This document shows positions 18,201-33,200 of a stretch of DNA of 64,000 nt, one piece after another. The translations under genes and the position numbers were made by a program. How positions within the stretch are numbered: the first letter of the stretch is position 1; each line of letters begins with the position of its first letter. The notes under the pieces were generated by a model. That model saw only the letters and a list, made by a program, of their open reading frames with translations. It was not told where the DNA came from and did not search any database. Source of the stretch: Incurvaria masculella (taxonomy: Eukaryota > Arthropoda > Insecta > Lepidoptera > Incurvariidae). The stretch spans positions 11,488,001 through 11,552,000 of the forward strand of contig OX335647.2 of NCBI GenBank assembly GCA_946894095.1, written 5' to 3'.

Positions 18201-21200
18201 CCGCGACGTGGCGAGCGAACATCTCGCGCAGGCGGCCGGCGCGCGCGCGCGACACCGGCGCGCCCGTCGCCGGCAGCAACGAGTGGCAGTTGCTGCAACC
18301 AACATGACGCCACCATCACACACTCGTCCCAACCGGCTGGGGGGCCATAACACAGGGTGCTAACAGACTTATGGTTTAAACATTCACCAAGTTAATCGTT
18401 GATCCAAATAAGCCAAGGAATATCTGGTCAACGTTTCGACCATAAGTTAATACGCTTTATAGGGTGTCATTCCGTCCAAGCACTTTGATTCCGGTTTTCG
18501 GATGGTTCCCTTAGCAGCATAAATTGATTTCTCAAGGATGTGAAGGGATGCGAGGGATGCATCCTGTTAAGAGCGGAAATTTGATGAAAACCGTTTTTCC
18601 TAGCTACGTTTTTATGATTTCAATTTATCATTAAAAAAAATCTAAGAACCAGAAAACCAAACTAACGAGCTCTCTATTGAAATTCCATGAACATTTTTTA
18701 GATTTAATTGTCTGTGGATTAGAAATTAGAAATTAAAATAAATTTTATTCTAAAAATTTTAATTTCAAATTCAGTAATTTCTTTTAAGATAGTGTTTGGT
18801 TTTTGTGAAAGTTTTTGGCGCCATGGATAAACTGAAAATTCGTACAATTTTCGAACATGAGTTCCTACTTAGAAATAATGCTGCACAAACAACACGAAAG
18901 ATGAACAACGTGTACGGGCCTAACACTACTTGCATGAACACGTTCCATTATCGGTTCAATCGTTTTACATCTGGAAATTTTTAGTTGAATAACGAGCCTC
19001 GCATTCGGCCGGTAAGCATTGTCGACAACGACGAATTGAAGGCAATAGTGGAAGCGTATCCAACTCAATCTAAGGATGTGCTTGCTGCGGGCTTTGGAGT
19101 TAGTGTCAAAACAACATTGAAGCACCTGTGTCAAACCGGAAAGACAAAAAAGCTAGATAAGTTGGTGCCACACGAACTAAGCGACCAACAGCAAAACGCT
19201 TCGAATTTGTTTGGCAAATGTATTGAGGGACTATTCATGTTCTGATGCCTAAAAATATAACTTAAGGTGGTTCCGTAAGCATCAGAAAATTACGCTCCCC
19301 ATACAAACGTAGTTTAGTAATCATTTGAAAACCATCAGGCAACAAATATCGATGTCTGCACGTGTTTGTTTTTTCGAAAAAAATAACCTGTGTCACACAT
19401 CATAGAAAAGAAAATTTGTACGAAGATATTATTTTGCGTGTTATTTGACTCGCTTTATATTTTTCAGCAAAACAAAAACGTGCAGACACAGATATTTATT
19501 GCAGAATATTAGATACTAAATATCAAGCAAATCGGAACAGAGTTTTTCAAATAATTAGTAAACTACGTTTGTATGGGGAACACTGCTTATGGGCCGTTCT
19601 TAAGGTGGCCCATCCCGCTCATCTCCCCATACAAAAGGGGAAAGAAGATCACGCCCATATTTCTTGTCAGAGATCCAAAATTTTGCTTAAAAATAGCTTT
19701 ATTTGATCGAACTAGATGTCTGATGACCATTGGCATTGTAAAATTGTGTTTGGTTTCTAAGTTATAAGGTCCGAAAGTTCGAATTTTTCGCGCGTTTTAT
19801 ACAATAACTTTGGAGGTGGATTACGCAATGATAAAGTAAGAACATCTTAAAAAGATTAGTCATCAGACATAGCTTATTTAATCAAGATTTATAATCTATT
19901 TGGTTTTTGTTAGATTTTTGACTACAGCGGTCGTGGTTTACTTTTAACTATAAGTCGTTTTGAAATTAAAATTTTTGTAAATCTTACCAAATCAACCACT
20001 ATGCACATTGTCTTTTTTGTGGACATTTTGCATCTTCCTCATCTCGCAGCCTGTCTAGCCGGAACAGAGAAGGTCCCAGAGCGCAACAGCACGGTTTTGT
20101 ACCGTGCCCGCGAATGAGTTAGACCCGCCGGGTTGAGCCACCTTACGCTAGAATGACTGATGATTCTCACCTGATGGAATTATTCAAGCATTCTATCTGC
20201 AGACGAAGACTTTCCATTTCATCTTTGATTTGGTTTCTCTCTGCCTTCAGTTGCTTAATGTACTCGGCTCCTTTCTGCAGCATGGCGGCTTTACTAACCT
20301 GCAACCACGTCACCACAGGGCTGCACTAGACTACACAGTTTTGAGCGGCTTGTAGCCTAGTGTACCAGAGGCCTGGGTTCAATACCGACTTTATATTATA
20401 TGATTATATTATTATTATATACACTAGCACTGCAAGCTGATGCGTGTACTTCACTGATTGAGTGCACATTGTTTTTATTTTATTATTTTATTTTTATTTT
20501 AAGTGTTCATAATACGAATGGTTTTTTTATATTTTTTACATGATTGTCCAAATTGTTTTTGAGACTGTTCACTGAGCTAGCACTTTGACTTCCTCCGGCA
20601 GCTTGTTCCAGTCTTCCACAACACGGTTTGACAGAAAGTGTTTCCACGGGTTGGAATTGAAGCTATTATGATTGAGTTTCAGAGAATGTCCACGAAGTCT
20701 TTGGTCAGTGTTCAGGGAATACATAGCTTTTAGGTTAGGTACGTCATAATGTCCATTTAATATTTTGAAGGGTTCAATTAAGTCGCCTCGCTTTCTTCGC
20801 TCCTCTAGTGAAGTAAGGCCCAGGGCCTCTAATCGAATGTCGTATTGCTTATTCCTGAGAGGCCACACCATCTTAGTGGCTCTTCTCTGTACTCTTTCAA
20901 CATCCTTCTTGAAGTATGGGTTCCAGACTTGGTATGCGTACTCTAGGAGAGGACGTACATATGCTTTGTAGAGTTTAACAAATACTTCTGCTGTGATGTG
21001 TGAAAAAGACTTCCTAACCATATAGAGAAGTGAATTTGCTCTCTTTACAATTTCAATGATGTGTGGTTCCCACTTGAGATCGTGTGATATTGTCACTCCA
21101 AGGTCTTTTTGTGCAGACACTGCACTGCATTTTGCTTAGACATGCACCACTATCTTTCTCTTTCCGAGTTCGATAAGTGCATTTCGTCACGAATGCGAGC

Positions 21201-24200
21201 TGCTCCATGGTTCGGAATCCATGTGAAACTGTAGGTACCCTCCCCTACTAGGTGGTAGGGTTTAAGCCCGCCCGGGTTAAAGTGTACCATCGCATTGGAT
21301 GAAAAGATGGTCGAAGCGGCAATTAAAAATTGTCTGGGTTTTCCATCCAGTTCAATGTAGCCGTGCTCATAAAGGGAAGGTCCTGGCATGGCACCAAATT
21401 CCTTCGGGAATGTGGTGTATTGGGCTAATATCATAACGGTAGTTGTGTGGTATTAGCCATCCATTTCAGGTCGCATAAAAAAGAAATTGGGTGAGGTGTC
21501 GCTAGAGACGAAAAACATTAAAGGTAAACAGTGTTTCGTTTGGTTAAAATAGTTACTAACAAAATCACAGACCCAAGAATCAATTCGTCGAATGCTAAAA
21601 TCCTTCGCCAACGCTCAGTGAACAGTTTCGTTACAAAAACTAGATCACTCATATCGCTACTGAAGAACATTGTCTCTATCAATGGTAGCGGTTGTGATGG
21701 TATCACTTCCAAAAAAATAATCACTATTGTAATCCTGTTTTCACAGGAGAACTGCCCGCCCCCAGTTTTTCTCTAGAAATTTCCATTGTATTCTGGCTCT
21801 CGCATGGCGTAGTCGTCACTCGTCACACAAATAAAAATACACATCTACGTATAATGCAAGAAATTGACAATATGCGTGCGAACAAGATCTTCAAATGGTG
21901 CTACGGAGGAGCAAAGCATGATAAAAAAGTTTTGTCGTTTCATTACTGCCTACATCCTCGTTCCGCAGACTAGGTATGCGCTTGGGTATGGTTTTCATTA
22001 ATGGCTTTGTACAATGGGGAATGAAATCTTTGAAACTTGAATTTTTTCAAAACCTTTATCAGTGTGATATGTCGTAGCGATCCCACTTAGCAGTTGGTAC
22101 ATGCGCACCGCACTTCCCTCATCCCACTGGAGCCCATATGAAGCTTATATTAAATGTATTAAACATACATATTAATGTATAACGGCACGTCTATCATTTT
22201 GCTTCCAGCAAACACAGCGCCACACTGTACAGTGAGGCAAGTAGGGTGGTGGGTGTCACCTTGGCGGCAGGGTTGTTGTTGAGGTGCGGTATGAGCGCCT
22301 GCAGCGTGTCGAAGCCGTTCTTGATGTTATAGCGGCGCTTCTGCTCGGCGTGCTGGTGCGTGGAGCGGCGCGGCTCGCGCGGCGAGCTCGGGGACTGCGG
22401 CGGCGACGTGCCCGGAGACGTGCTCTGCACAACCACCACACCACACTCACCACCAACCACTGCAGCTGTGGCACCATCGACGCTTTTACACATTTGATTA
22501 CTACGGGACATTAATGGCTATTGCAAACAATTACGCCGCACTTCCGAAGGAACTAAGTGTCATGCCAGGATGTTCCCTTCCCGGATTTAAAGTAAAACCT
22601 ACTCTATCGTCCCTATCTTTAATTCTAGGTAATAGGGTAAGGGGGTAATTCCGCCCGAGTTGGTACAGTACGGACCATTATTTTTTGCCCATCTAAATAC
22701 ATGCTAACTCTGAGTTTGCGTAGTTTACGCTCCCCGCACACCGCTGATATAAAATGTATGTTCAGTGTAGTGAAATGCGCCAGCTTTATTTAGAAAAGCT
22801 GTTCAAATTAAATAATATTATGGTTGTTAAATCTACTCTGCACAATAGCAATTTATAACATGTATCTTCTCTTAAGGTGGCCCATCCCGCTCATCTCCCC
22901 ATACAAAAGGGGAAAGAAGATCACGCCTATATTTCTTGTCAGAGATCCAAAATTTTGCTCAAAATAGCTTTATTTGATCGAACTAGATGTCTGATGACCA
23001 TTGGCATTGTAAAATTGTGTTTGGGTTCTAAGTTATAAGGTCCGAAAGTTCGCATTTTTCGCGCGGTTTTATACAATAACTTTGGAGGTGGATTACGCAA
23101 TGATAAAGTAAAAACATCTTAAAAAAATTAGTCATCAGACATAGCTTATTTAATCAAGATTTATAATCTATTTGGTTTTTGTTCAATTTTTTACTACAGC
23201 AGTCGTGGTTTACTTTTAGCTATAAGTCGTTTTGAAATTAAAATTTTCGTAAATCTCACCAAATCATACACTATGCACATTGTCTTTTTTGTGGACATGT
23301 TGCATATTCCTCATCACGGAGCCTGTCTTATTTTTTGAAACAGAGAAGGTCCCAGAGCGCAACAGCACGGTTTTGTACCGTGCCCGCGAATGAGTTAGGG
23401 AATGGGTTGGGCCACCTTAATGCATTTAATTATTTTTTTTATATTAAGCTAAGCCAACAGAAGATACAAACATTATTTCTTTAAAGGCTTATTTAAACAA
23501 AACTGTGTAGGATGCACATTCCAGTTACAGGCACACACAGCTTGTATGTTTTCATGTTACAAAAAAAATGTCATTGAGATACACCTAACGTATATATAGG
23601 GCGTAACAGCAGTCACTGCTGTTACTTCGTCATGCTAGCAAAAGGGTTTTTATATTACATCTTATTCTTGACTTTATTCACTTTTAAAGTTTATTATTTT
23701 GTGAAGTATAAAAGTATACCAACAGGGGAACAATGCTTTGTGACGCGATCTAGTCCCTCTCGTTAAGGTTACAAGCCCGCAACATTTATTCGGGCCTTCG
23801 GAGTGCTAGCTTACTCTACTACTCGCTAGCCTGAATTCATGAATTTGTTTGCATGAAAAAAAAACAAAATATGGCAAACTTTTTTGGATTGACCTCAATA
23901 ATCATTTCCTGAAGATACTGCAGTGACTCCTGTCAAATCCTGTATTGCCGAATGGTTGCACTGTTATACTCACGTGAAGGGGGGAGGCCATGGTGTCGTC
24001 AGCGGGGGAGGGCTGCTTGGCGAGCGGCGAGCGCAGCTCCGCCCGCGGAGACATGTCCTCGCCGCTCACGTTCAACTTGTACATGCTCTGGGCTGTCACA
24101 ATATTTACACCAACTAACCACTTGCTTCATAAAGACCTGTTCAGTCAAGCCAGATTGAAATAATATGAAATTCTATAACATTAGGGCATGCACCTGCGTT

Positions 24201-27200
24201 GGGTGAGCGGCTAGCGATCTGCGCAACTGACGAAATAAAGTGCATCGGCGGAAAGCAGTGGTTCCGTACCGCTGAGGGCCGGGAGGACTGGAAAAAAATT
24301 GGAGAGGCGTATGTCCAGCAGTGAACGCAAACACACTGACTGACATTCAACTATTTTTAAAACTATACAAAACATATGTTCGTCCTATTTTAGAATTTTC
24401 CTTTCAGATTTAGAGCCCATACCTACAAAAAGACATTGACCTTTTAGGAGTCCAGAAATTATAGTGCACCTAAAGCATCAAGAATATGAGCAATGGCTAA
24501 TGGCACTAAAGCTCACAATTCTTCATGAGCGAAGGCAGCGTGAAGACCTCATTGAAGACTATAAGATTCTCAATAATTACTACAGTACCTCCAAACTCAA
24601 TTCTAAATGTTTGCAAAAAAACACATTGGCTCCCCTTAAAGGACATAGCCTAAAGCTGAACCACTCTTTATCAAGGACAAATCCCAGAAACCAAATTCTT
24701 TGCAACGTTCCTAGAATCAACTACCACAGGAAGTCATAAGTGCCAAAAAAGTTAATGGGTGTTAAAAAATTTACTAGGCAAATTCATTAGTGCTGAAATA
24801 CTTAAAGGAAACAAAAACATTACAAATGATCGATAATAATAATAAACAATCAATAAATAATATCAAAACAAATATATAATGTGAATGATAAGTAATATTA
24901 GTAATACCAATTTAAAAATTTAAAATATAAACAAGTGCACTCCGGGAAAAATTAAGTTTACGCATCAGCTTCAAGCTGCTAGTGATATAAATAACATAAT
25001 AATAATAAAATATAAATATTAATAAAAAAAATATTTTAAAAAAATGCCCCCAGTAATTCTAAAACTTTATATACATGCATCAGCTTATAGCTGCTAGTAT
25101 TATAAATCAATTACAGGGCTTTTAGCGGTTAGAGATCTCAAAAAAAGGGAAAAAGGGACCTATAATCCGAAAAAAAGGGACCTCATGAGCCAATTTTTTT
25201 TTATGCGACCTGACATGGGTGGCTAATACCACACAACTACCGTTATGATATTAGCCCAATACACCACATTCCCGAAGGAATTAGGTGCCATGCCAGGACC
25301 TTCCCTTTATGAGCACGGCTACATTGAACTGGATGGAAAACACAGACAATTTTTCATTGCCGCTTTGACCATCTTTTCATCCAATGCGATGGAACCAAAC
25401 CGGGCGGCCTTAAACCCTACCACCTAGTATGGGAAGTGGACCTACAGTTTTACATGGATTCCGAACCATGTAGCAGCTCGCATTCGTGACGAAATGCACT
25501 TATCTAACTCGGAAAGAGTAAGACAGTGGTGCATGTCGGAATTGAACCCAGGCCTCTGGTACGCTAGGCCAGTCCCCACGCCACTAGGCTACGAGCTGCT
25601 CAGTTCAATACAACCACAATAATATAATAGAAACAATAATATTATAACTGGTGCTACAACAACATCAACATGATGTTGTTGGGAAGCATTAGATGTATCA
25701 TTTAGTTTGCCCCTCACTGGGTTGAATGTTGACATGTAACCCTATTTAAAACTAATTGGTACTCCGTCTCCTTTTTAGAAGCTTGCTGGATGAATAGAAT
25801 GAATGAAGGGGATATTATTTTAATAGTAGCAACCTTTCGCTAGTTTCCCAGTTCGCCACGGCGTCGCCACGTGAGCCAGTCGCAGATGTTCTCCTTCCAT
25901 TTAGTTCTGTTCAACCTTGTGTTGTGTGCTGATCGTTTCCCTTTGTTAGCCATGCATATATTTTTTTTATTAGTTTTTAGGTTTCCGCAAACTCTGGTGT
26001 AGCGCAAATGCATGTTATGGGGGTGATTTGTAGGTTTTTTTAAGAGTTAAAGTACCAATGTGTTATCTAAAAAGAAAATAATGCTTTCACCATGTGATGA
26101 AATAACATAATACTAAAAATGAGGTCACTCTTACCGACAACTCTGAATTGGTGTGAACAGTCATACAGCTGAACATGATATCAAACATGGGAATTACTTT
26201 TTGCTAAAAAGGGACTTTAGGGACCAATTTCAGAAAAAAGGGACTTTAAGATACCACAAAAAAATTAAGGGACTTTAAGGGACTAAGGGACCACCACTAA
26301 AAGCCCTGAAATAATTATAATAATATTAATAGATACTATATTTATTCGAGATTCCGGTCTATCACAGTAATATCAACCTTGAAGAAAAAGAGGCTTTAAT
26401 TTTCCAGTGACATGAAAATATGTGCCTGCACCTCCGATGTACACAAGTACTTAATAACATTAAATTTGGCACTGCTTGTCGTTTTTTGGGAAGAATTGGC
26501 ATTGTCTTTCAAATTACCATTTACCAAGGAGCAGTGTTATCGACTCAAGATAACAGTCACAACCAATGGGTACCCACAAGGAAAACTCCTTTACTGGATG
26601 GGACCATTCTCATGCATGGATGGAAGCACCACGATCACACTTACAATGTTGCGAGGAGAGCAGCTGCGCGAGCATGACGCTGGCCTGCGGCAGGGTGGGC
26701 TCGGAGGCGACGCTGGCGAGCGGCGGCGGCACGCGGCGTGCCCCGCCCGCCCCGCCCGCCGCCGCCGCCGCCGCCGTCCCGCCGCCGCCGCCCGAGCTCG
26801 AGCGGGAGCGCCGCCGCACCACGCCGCCGCCGCGCGCCGCCTGTAGCCACAGTACACACGACCCGCTACGGTCAACCGTGTCATGTATGCCATCATTTCA
26901 GGCCAGTTCATACGCGACGTGACGGGAGCAGGATGAATAGATAGGATGACAGTAAGAAAAAATTACTAACGTCATACAAGTGTTGAATAGGGATAATAAC
27001 AGTCAATAGATGGCGTTGCATTTCACATTTGAGAATACATTAAATAGAGATGAATAAATATCAATATTTTTTATTTACAATGACATTCTTAATATATAGT
27101 TAAAATGTAACGTTTTCATCATGCCTGCCTAGGCAAAATTTGGAATTAAGCTTAGCTTAATAACGGTGTAACTAGTTCTGGCAGTGACGGAAGATGGCGC

Positions 27201-30200
27201 TGGTTATAAATGTCATAATAACAGTGAAAATAAGAACAAACTAGAAAGTTTTGTAGGTTGTACGACGTTAACAGTCTATCCGACAGGACGGAAAATTGCA
27301 CGTCACATAGATCGACCCCGGGTCCTGTCACTTCGAGAATCATCCATATGTGACAGGACAGTTAGAGGAAAAATAAATAAATAACAAAATGAGAATGCAG
27401 AAAACCTGGGCTCAGCACGCATGCAGCACCGACAAACGAAAGAATATGTCATGCCATCTTTATATGGATCTGCTGGAATACAACACAAAGTTTTATTAAC
27501 ATTTCAAAATAACCAAAGAATGTATTCTCGATGAAAAAGGAAACCGTCCAACTATTCCGCATTTGTTAAATCATGAAGAATATTATATGAATTACATACA
27601 TTTTTCGTCATTATCACCAATGTGCATGCATTGCCAATTTGTTTTTTTCTGCTACATTCGTCTTTTCTCACACCCCATGCCTGTAGCGTAGCTTATGAGT
27701 GCACACATACTTTTTGCATGCATCAATATTTCGAAAAAGCACGTCCCCTCCCCGTCTTGCTCTTGTCACTGCGCATATGAACTGGCCTTTAATCAGTATT
27801 GCAACTCTGATTTTAGCATTGTTTTGTTCTACAGTCCAAGAAGTTCACTGCAAACACTGAGCACTAACTATATTTTACGATCTGTAGAATGCCTTTAAAT
27901 GTCCTACAGAACACAAATTCAACAACAAATCAACGGCTCCATCCATACTTTAACAACACAAAAATCAAGAGTGGGGTAAATATAAATCTTTAGGGCGATG
28001 GACAGACATTTCATAAAGAAAGATTTTGATATTTTAATTTGAAGCATCAAATACATTATCCCCCTCAAATAGAATACATTTTAATAAAAAGCATTCAAAT
28101 ATTTCACAGTCGACTCTATATAATCCCAAATAATGCTAATAATCACCCTGTTTTTTCATAATAAAATGTAACATTGCGACCATTTTGTCGGCAGTTATCT
28201 CTTTACAGATAACAACCAATGATTCAACTGCTTCAGATATGTTTTTATTGCAGGTTCCAATTTTCCAAAAATTCTTAAGGTCGCTATGAAAGATTTGTGA
28301 TACAATAAAAAAGTAAATGAAAGGTAGACCCAGCGATGAGCCACCGTACAGTATGGAAAGAAAGTATGAGGAGTACAGTGCAATAACCCGTGGCGTGATG
28401 TCCTGGGGTGTGGCGGCATGGGGCACGGAGGGCGCGGAGGGCGCGGGATGTGCGGCGGCTGCGGCGGGTGCGGCGATGCTCCAGTCGGCGCCGAGCTGGG
28501 CGCCCAGCGGAAGGCTGTTGGAGCGAAAGCTCTCCTTGTGCGCGGCGGACAGGCTCGGAGCCCGCGACGTGCCCGCCGACGACTGCAAACAGTGACAACT
28601 GTCATCACCGACTACACCCTTCATTCTGCCGGCATCTTCTCTAATAGATAAACTATAGCACAAATTATATCCATTGAAAATCGAGACCTAAAAGTATTTG
28701 GGCCAGTACAAACGGCCCAAAACTCGAAAATCTTCTTAAAGACGTGTTCAATGAATACATGTTTCCTAGTCGAGTTACCGTCGGTATTGTGTATCTCAAA
28801 GTTGTCAAGGAATATGTATAACTGGGGCAATCTAGACAAGAAGACCATCAACAGAGGTCAAAAAGAGAATTCGCTAGAGGTCGGCTTTCGAAAGCTTCAT
28901 CCTATATTTTTGGCAACTAAACCGGAGTGCCTTAAGGTGGGCCCTTGATAAGGCCATGCCTGCCGTAAAACCCATATTTAATGGAGCAGACGAGTTCTGG
29001 AGGAGAGCAAACTTAGTGCAGCTACACAACCTGGTAAATACTTCTGATGGTATCTTGATGAGGAGGGCAAGTGAACAAGCAAAATGGCGCGCATTGGAAG
29101 ATGTTTATCATTAGATGGCTAAGGGTTGAAATGATGATTATTGACTGCTTAGAGCAGGTTCCGACTAAGTACAGCCCGAGGGTTAACTCCAGCCCGCGAA
29201 CAGTTTCAATCCAGAATCCTACTCAATGTTCTGATGTAGAGTGGGAATGACTAAAACCTCTATGATAAATGCAATCATGTTTATTCTATTGAAAACTGCA
29301 CAAAAAAATATCCCTCGTAAGATTTCTTAGCGATTATTTTACCTCGGTTAAGAAAAGATATTTTTATTACACTTTTAAAATCTTACAACTGTATTGGCGA
29401 AGCCTCACCTGCTGTGATGAGATGGTGGTGATTGTCTGAAGTGGCAGCTTGTAGGGGCGCGCGGAGGGCTTGGTGTAGCCGTCGAGGGCGGCGGAGAGGT
29501 ACTGGGGCTGCGCGTCGTACTGCTGCGGGTGGTGCTGGGTCGGCGTCGCGTACGGCTGGAAGTGCGGCGAGGGCGCCTGGTGCGGCAGCTGGCTCGTGTA
29601 CTGAGCGATGCGCGGGCGGGAGGCGCGCTCGCGCTGGTACGCGCCGCGCCCCCCCGCCCCGCCGCCGCCGCCGCCTCCGCCGCCCTGCTGCAGCAGCGAC
29701 ACCGTCTCCGGTGCCGTTTGGGATGGGGTGAGAACTGAAACCAATGTTGCATTGTCCATTCATATTTACCTTTTTAGGGTTCCGTACCCGAAGGGTGAAA
29801 ACGGAACCCTATTACTAAGCCTCCGCTGTCCGTCCGTCCGTCCGTCTATCACAGGGCTGTATATCATGAACCGTAATAGGTAGGCAGCTGAAATTTTGAC
29901 AGAGTGTGTATTTATTTTGCCGCTATAACAACAAATAGGTAAAATTAAAAAATAGTATAAATTAAAGGGGGGCCCCATACAAAAAACGTGATTTTTGTGT
30001 GTTAAATCTTGTACAATGGCACGGAAACCTTCGTGTGCGAGTCCGACTCGCGCTTGAAAATTGCTCGCACCGCAATATATTTAGTAGATCTACACATAAT
30101 GGAAAAAAGTTGGCTTTATCTTCTAACAAACAAACTTTTAATCGTTTTCAGGCAGGATTGATTGCTTTAATCAAAGAGACTGCATGCAAATGCAAACATA

Positions 30201-33200
30201 GTTGGGACAATAGAGACTTCTTTGTAATCTTTGATGAGTACAATTGAGTCATTCGCAATAACGTGTAGAAGTAGGATCTATCTTGCGGGGAGCGGTGCGC
30301 TGGAAGCGCGGTATGATTGGGTGGGATTAGGTAGGGAAAGTAGACGCGAGATTCACACGAAGTATTGCTGCGTAACATTGGAAGTGAAACTATATTTTAT
30401 GTACTTTAGTATTCTTTATTTTACTTAATGTTATGTTTGATTTTGATTTTTGTTTTTGTGTTCTTTATTGTTTTGATGTTAGTTGGTGTTGTTTGGTTCC
30501 GAAAACTGACAATGAACAAAGAAGACCAAAGAATAAAAAAAGGAACATTAACAAACACCTAAGAACACCAAATGAGAGATCAAAACAATTTCGGTATAGA
30601 GATAGTCTGGAAATTGGAGGACATCAGCTACGTTTTGTGGCGAAAATTAAACATGCAGGTGGTGAAATAGGGGATGAAAGATTGTATGGGGAACTCGTAT
30701 AATATCCAGGAAATAATTCAGCCCGACATTAGTCCAAAACAACATTGACCTGAGCGGAGCCAGGTACCTCAGCTAGTTAGACATAAATGGATTTTAAAAT
30801 GTTGCAAGTTCTTTGAATAACTACATTCACAAATCGCTGTGTGATGCCGATGAAACAGAGCGATCATTTGGGATATATATACACCAATTCCGGATCGCAA
30901 CAATCATGTCAGGTCTACAGACTTGACCTCGGGCAAGATGACCTGCTCTTATTATTTACAAATGCAGTAACAACTGTATCTCGCGACGTTTGGCAGATTT
31001 CTTAGTATTCAATGATAGCAAGTTTTTTCATAGCTTGCATCACGCAAGCCACTTGATGAAAAGGATCCACATCAATGAAGAACTAAACCCTCATATGGTC
31101 AGCGTCACCTATGTCGAAAGCTGCACTTAAGGTGGCCCAACCCGGCGGGCTCAACTCATTTGCGGGCACGGTACAAAACCGTGCTGTTGCGCTCTGGGAC
31201 CTTCTCTGTTTCTAAGAATAAGACAGGCTCCGTTATGAGGAAGATGCAACCTGTCCACAAGAAGACAATGTGCATAGTGTATGATTTGGTAAGATTTACG
31301 AAAATTTTAATTTCAAAACGACTTATAGCTAAAAGTAAACCACGACCGCTGTAGTCAAAAATCTAACAAAAACCAAATAGATTATAAATCTTGATTAAAC
31401 AAGCTATGTCTGATGACTAATCTTTTTAAGATGTTCTTACTTTATCATTGCGTAATCCACCTCCAAAGTAATTGTATAAAACGCGCGATAAATCCGAACT
31501 TTCGGACGTTATAACTTGGAAACCAAACACAGAATTTTACAATGCCAACGGTCATCAGACATCTAGTTCAATCACATAAAGCTATATTGAGCAAAATTTT
31601 GGATCTCTGACAAGAAATATAGGCGTGATCTTCTTTCCCCTTTTGTATGGGGAAATGAGCGGGTTGGGCCACCTTAACTTGAGCTACAACTAAACAAATA
31701 TATTTGTTCATCTCGCTGGCTTTTACTGTGGAATAGGGGAGTAAATAAGCTAAAACTAGAATAGTTAAGTGTGGAAAAGTTTAACTGCCGCCTTTGCTTT
31801 AAATCACTAGTTACCCCACGAGTCTTTTTTAGTGCTTTTCAAGCCTTTCGTTTCGTCCCTCTTCATTTATTTTCACCTTTAAAATATCTGAGTTAATATT
31901 GTTTATTGCAATAACCAAGTTCTATGAATGTGAAATATATTTAGAATGTATATTTATATTTTAAGACACATTAATGAAATAAAGAAAGATTTAAAAAACT
32001 TTATTAATATATTGCAAGTCTGGACATGAAACAGCAAGGAAACCTTTCGTGGGCAGTGCGTCTGCTAAACCCATATTATGGAATTATCTTACAGTCCCTC
32101 CTCCCACAATCAATGCTTAACATTGTGTTTAAGATTATACACATATATTGATTTAATGCTTTCCCTGCGTTGCGGATATTGACTGCACAATCGTCACCAA
32201 AATCCTATTAGTAATTAAATTGTGAGAGACTGACAGCCAAGACGGACGTGGAGGCCCAAGAGTGACCTTTGCAGGGTTCCCTGTTCTGAAACGTACAGAT
32301 GGCACCCACCTTGAGTGTTGTATGACTTGGTGTAAGCGGTGTCGGGATGTGGGAGGATCTTCGGTGAGGTGGTGTAGGCACTCCGCATGGCCTTGCCCCC
32401 GAAGGTTGCGAGTGCGCGCGTGTCGACGTGCGTGGTGCGCGCGTCGTACGCATGCTGGGGTGGCTGGTAGGCGGAGGGGTGGGGCTGGGGGTGCGGCTGG
32501 GGGTGGGTGTGGGGGTGGGGGTCCGGCGGCGCGTACAGTGCGGCCGCGTCGTAAGCCACGCGCTCGCTCTTTACGCCCGCGTGCATGTTCTCGGGCGCAG
32601 GCAGCATGCGAGCGCCGCCGCCGCTGCCTGCAGGCATGGAGATCACCCTTTATTTATGTATTTTATGTATGTATTATTTAAGTGTAAAGGCAATTAGACA
32701 TACGGATATAAAAGATAAATGTAAACTGCGCCACATTTGGCAGACATCTTGTTAAGTTGAACTGGATCACTTTTAAAGAATATCTAGTAAATTATCAATA
32801 TTTCTTGTGGAAATGACCAAGGAATTTAATAAACCGCAACTAATACATGGAATAATAGTAGTCCTTTTCAGGTATGTATTCACTATGCCGCACATGATGA
32901 ATGGGATTTTTGAATCCTACCTGTAAAATAGTTATTCTACGATACTAGGTATAAGTTGGCATGATTAACTATCAGGCATGTCACAAGGCTTTGTTCTTGG
33001 ACCTTTACTCCACTCTATATTCCCCAATAACTGCATGCGTATTAGCAACCATCGCTGATGATGTTACTCTACAAGCAAGTAGCAATAACCCTGGAAGGGT
33101 TATCAGAAGAAATTCAAAGTTAGTTAACTAACCTCAAAACACAAGAAACAACGACTTAAAAAATTAAGCATTTTAGATTTCGAAAACCCATTCTAATAAA

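Noticed and set aside
24090..24095. Acceptor three bases downstream for Mondo exon 12
   Set aside because: It would join T to AG and create an in-frame stop; gtgacag keeps the frame.
26412..26944. Long plus- and minus-strand frames around the GC-rich Ala/Gly tracts
   Set aside because: GC-rich trinucleotide repeats open all frames; only the minus frame with acceptor, donor and phase continuity fits Mondo exon 11.
29432..29883. Plus-strand frames of about 90-99 codons opposite Mondo exon 9
   Set aside because: Arg/Ala-rich shadow of a coding exon without splice or family support.
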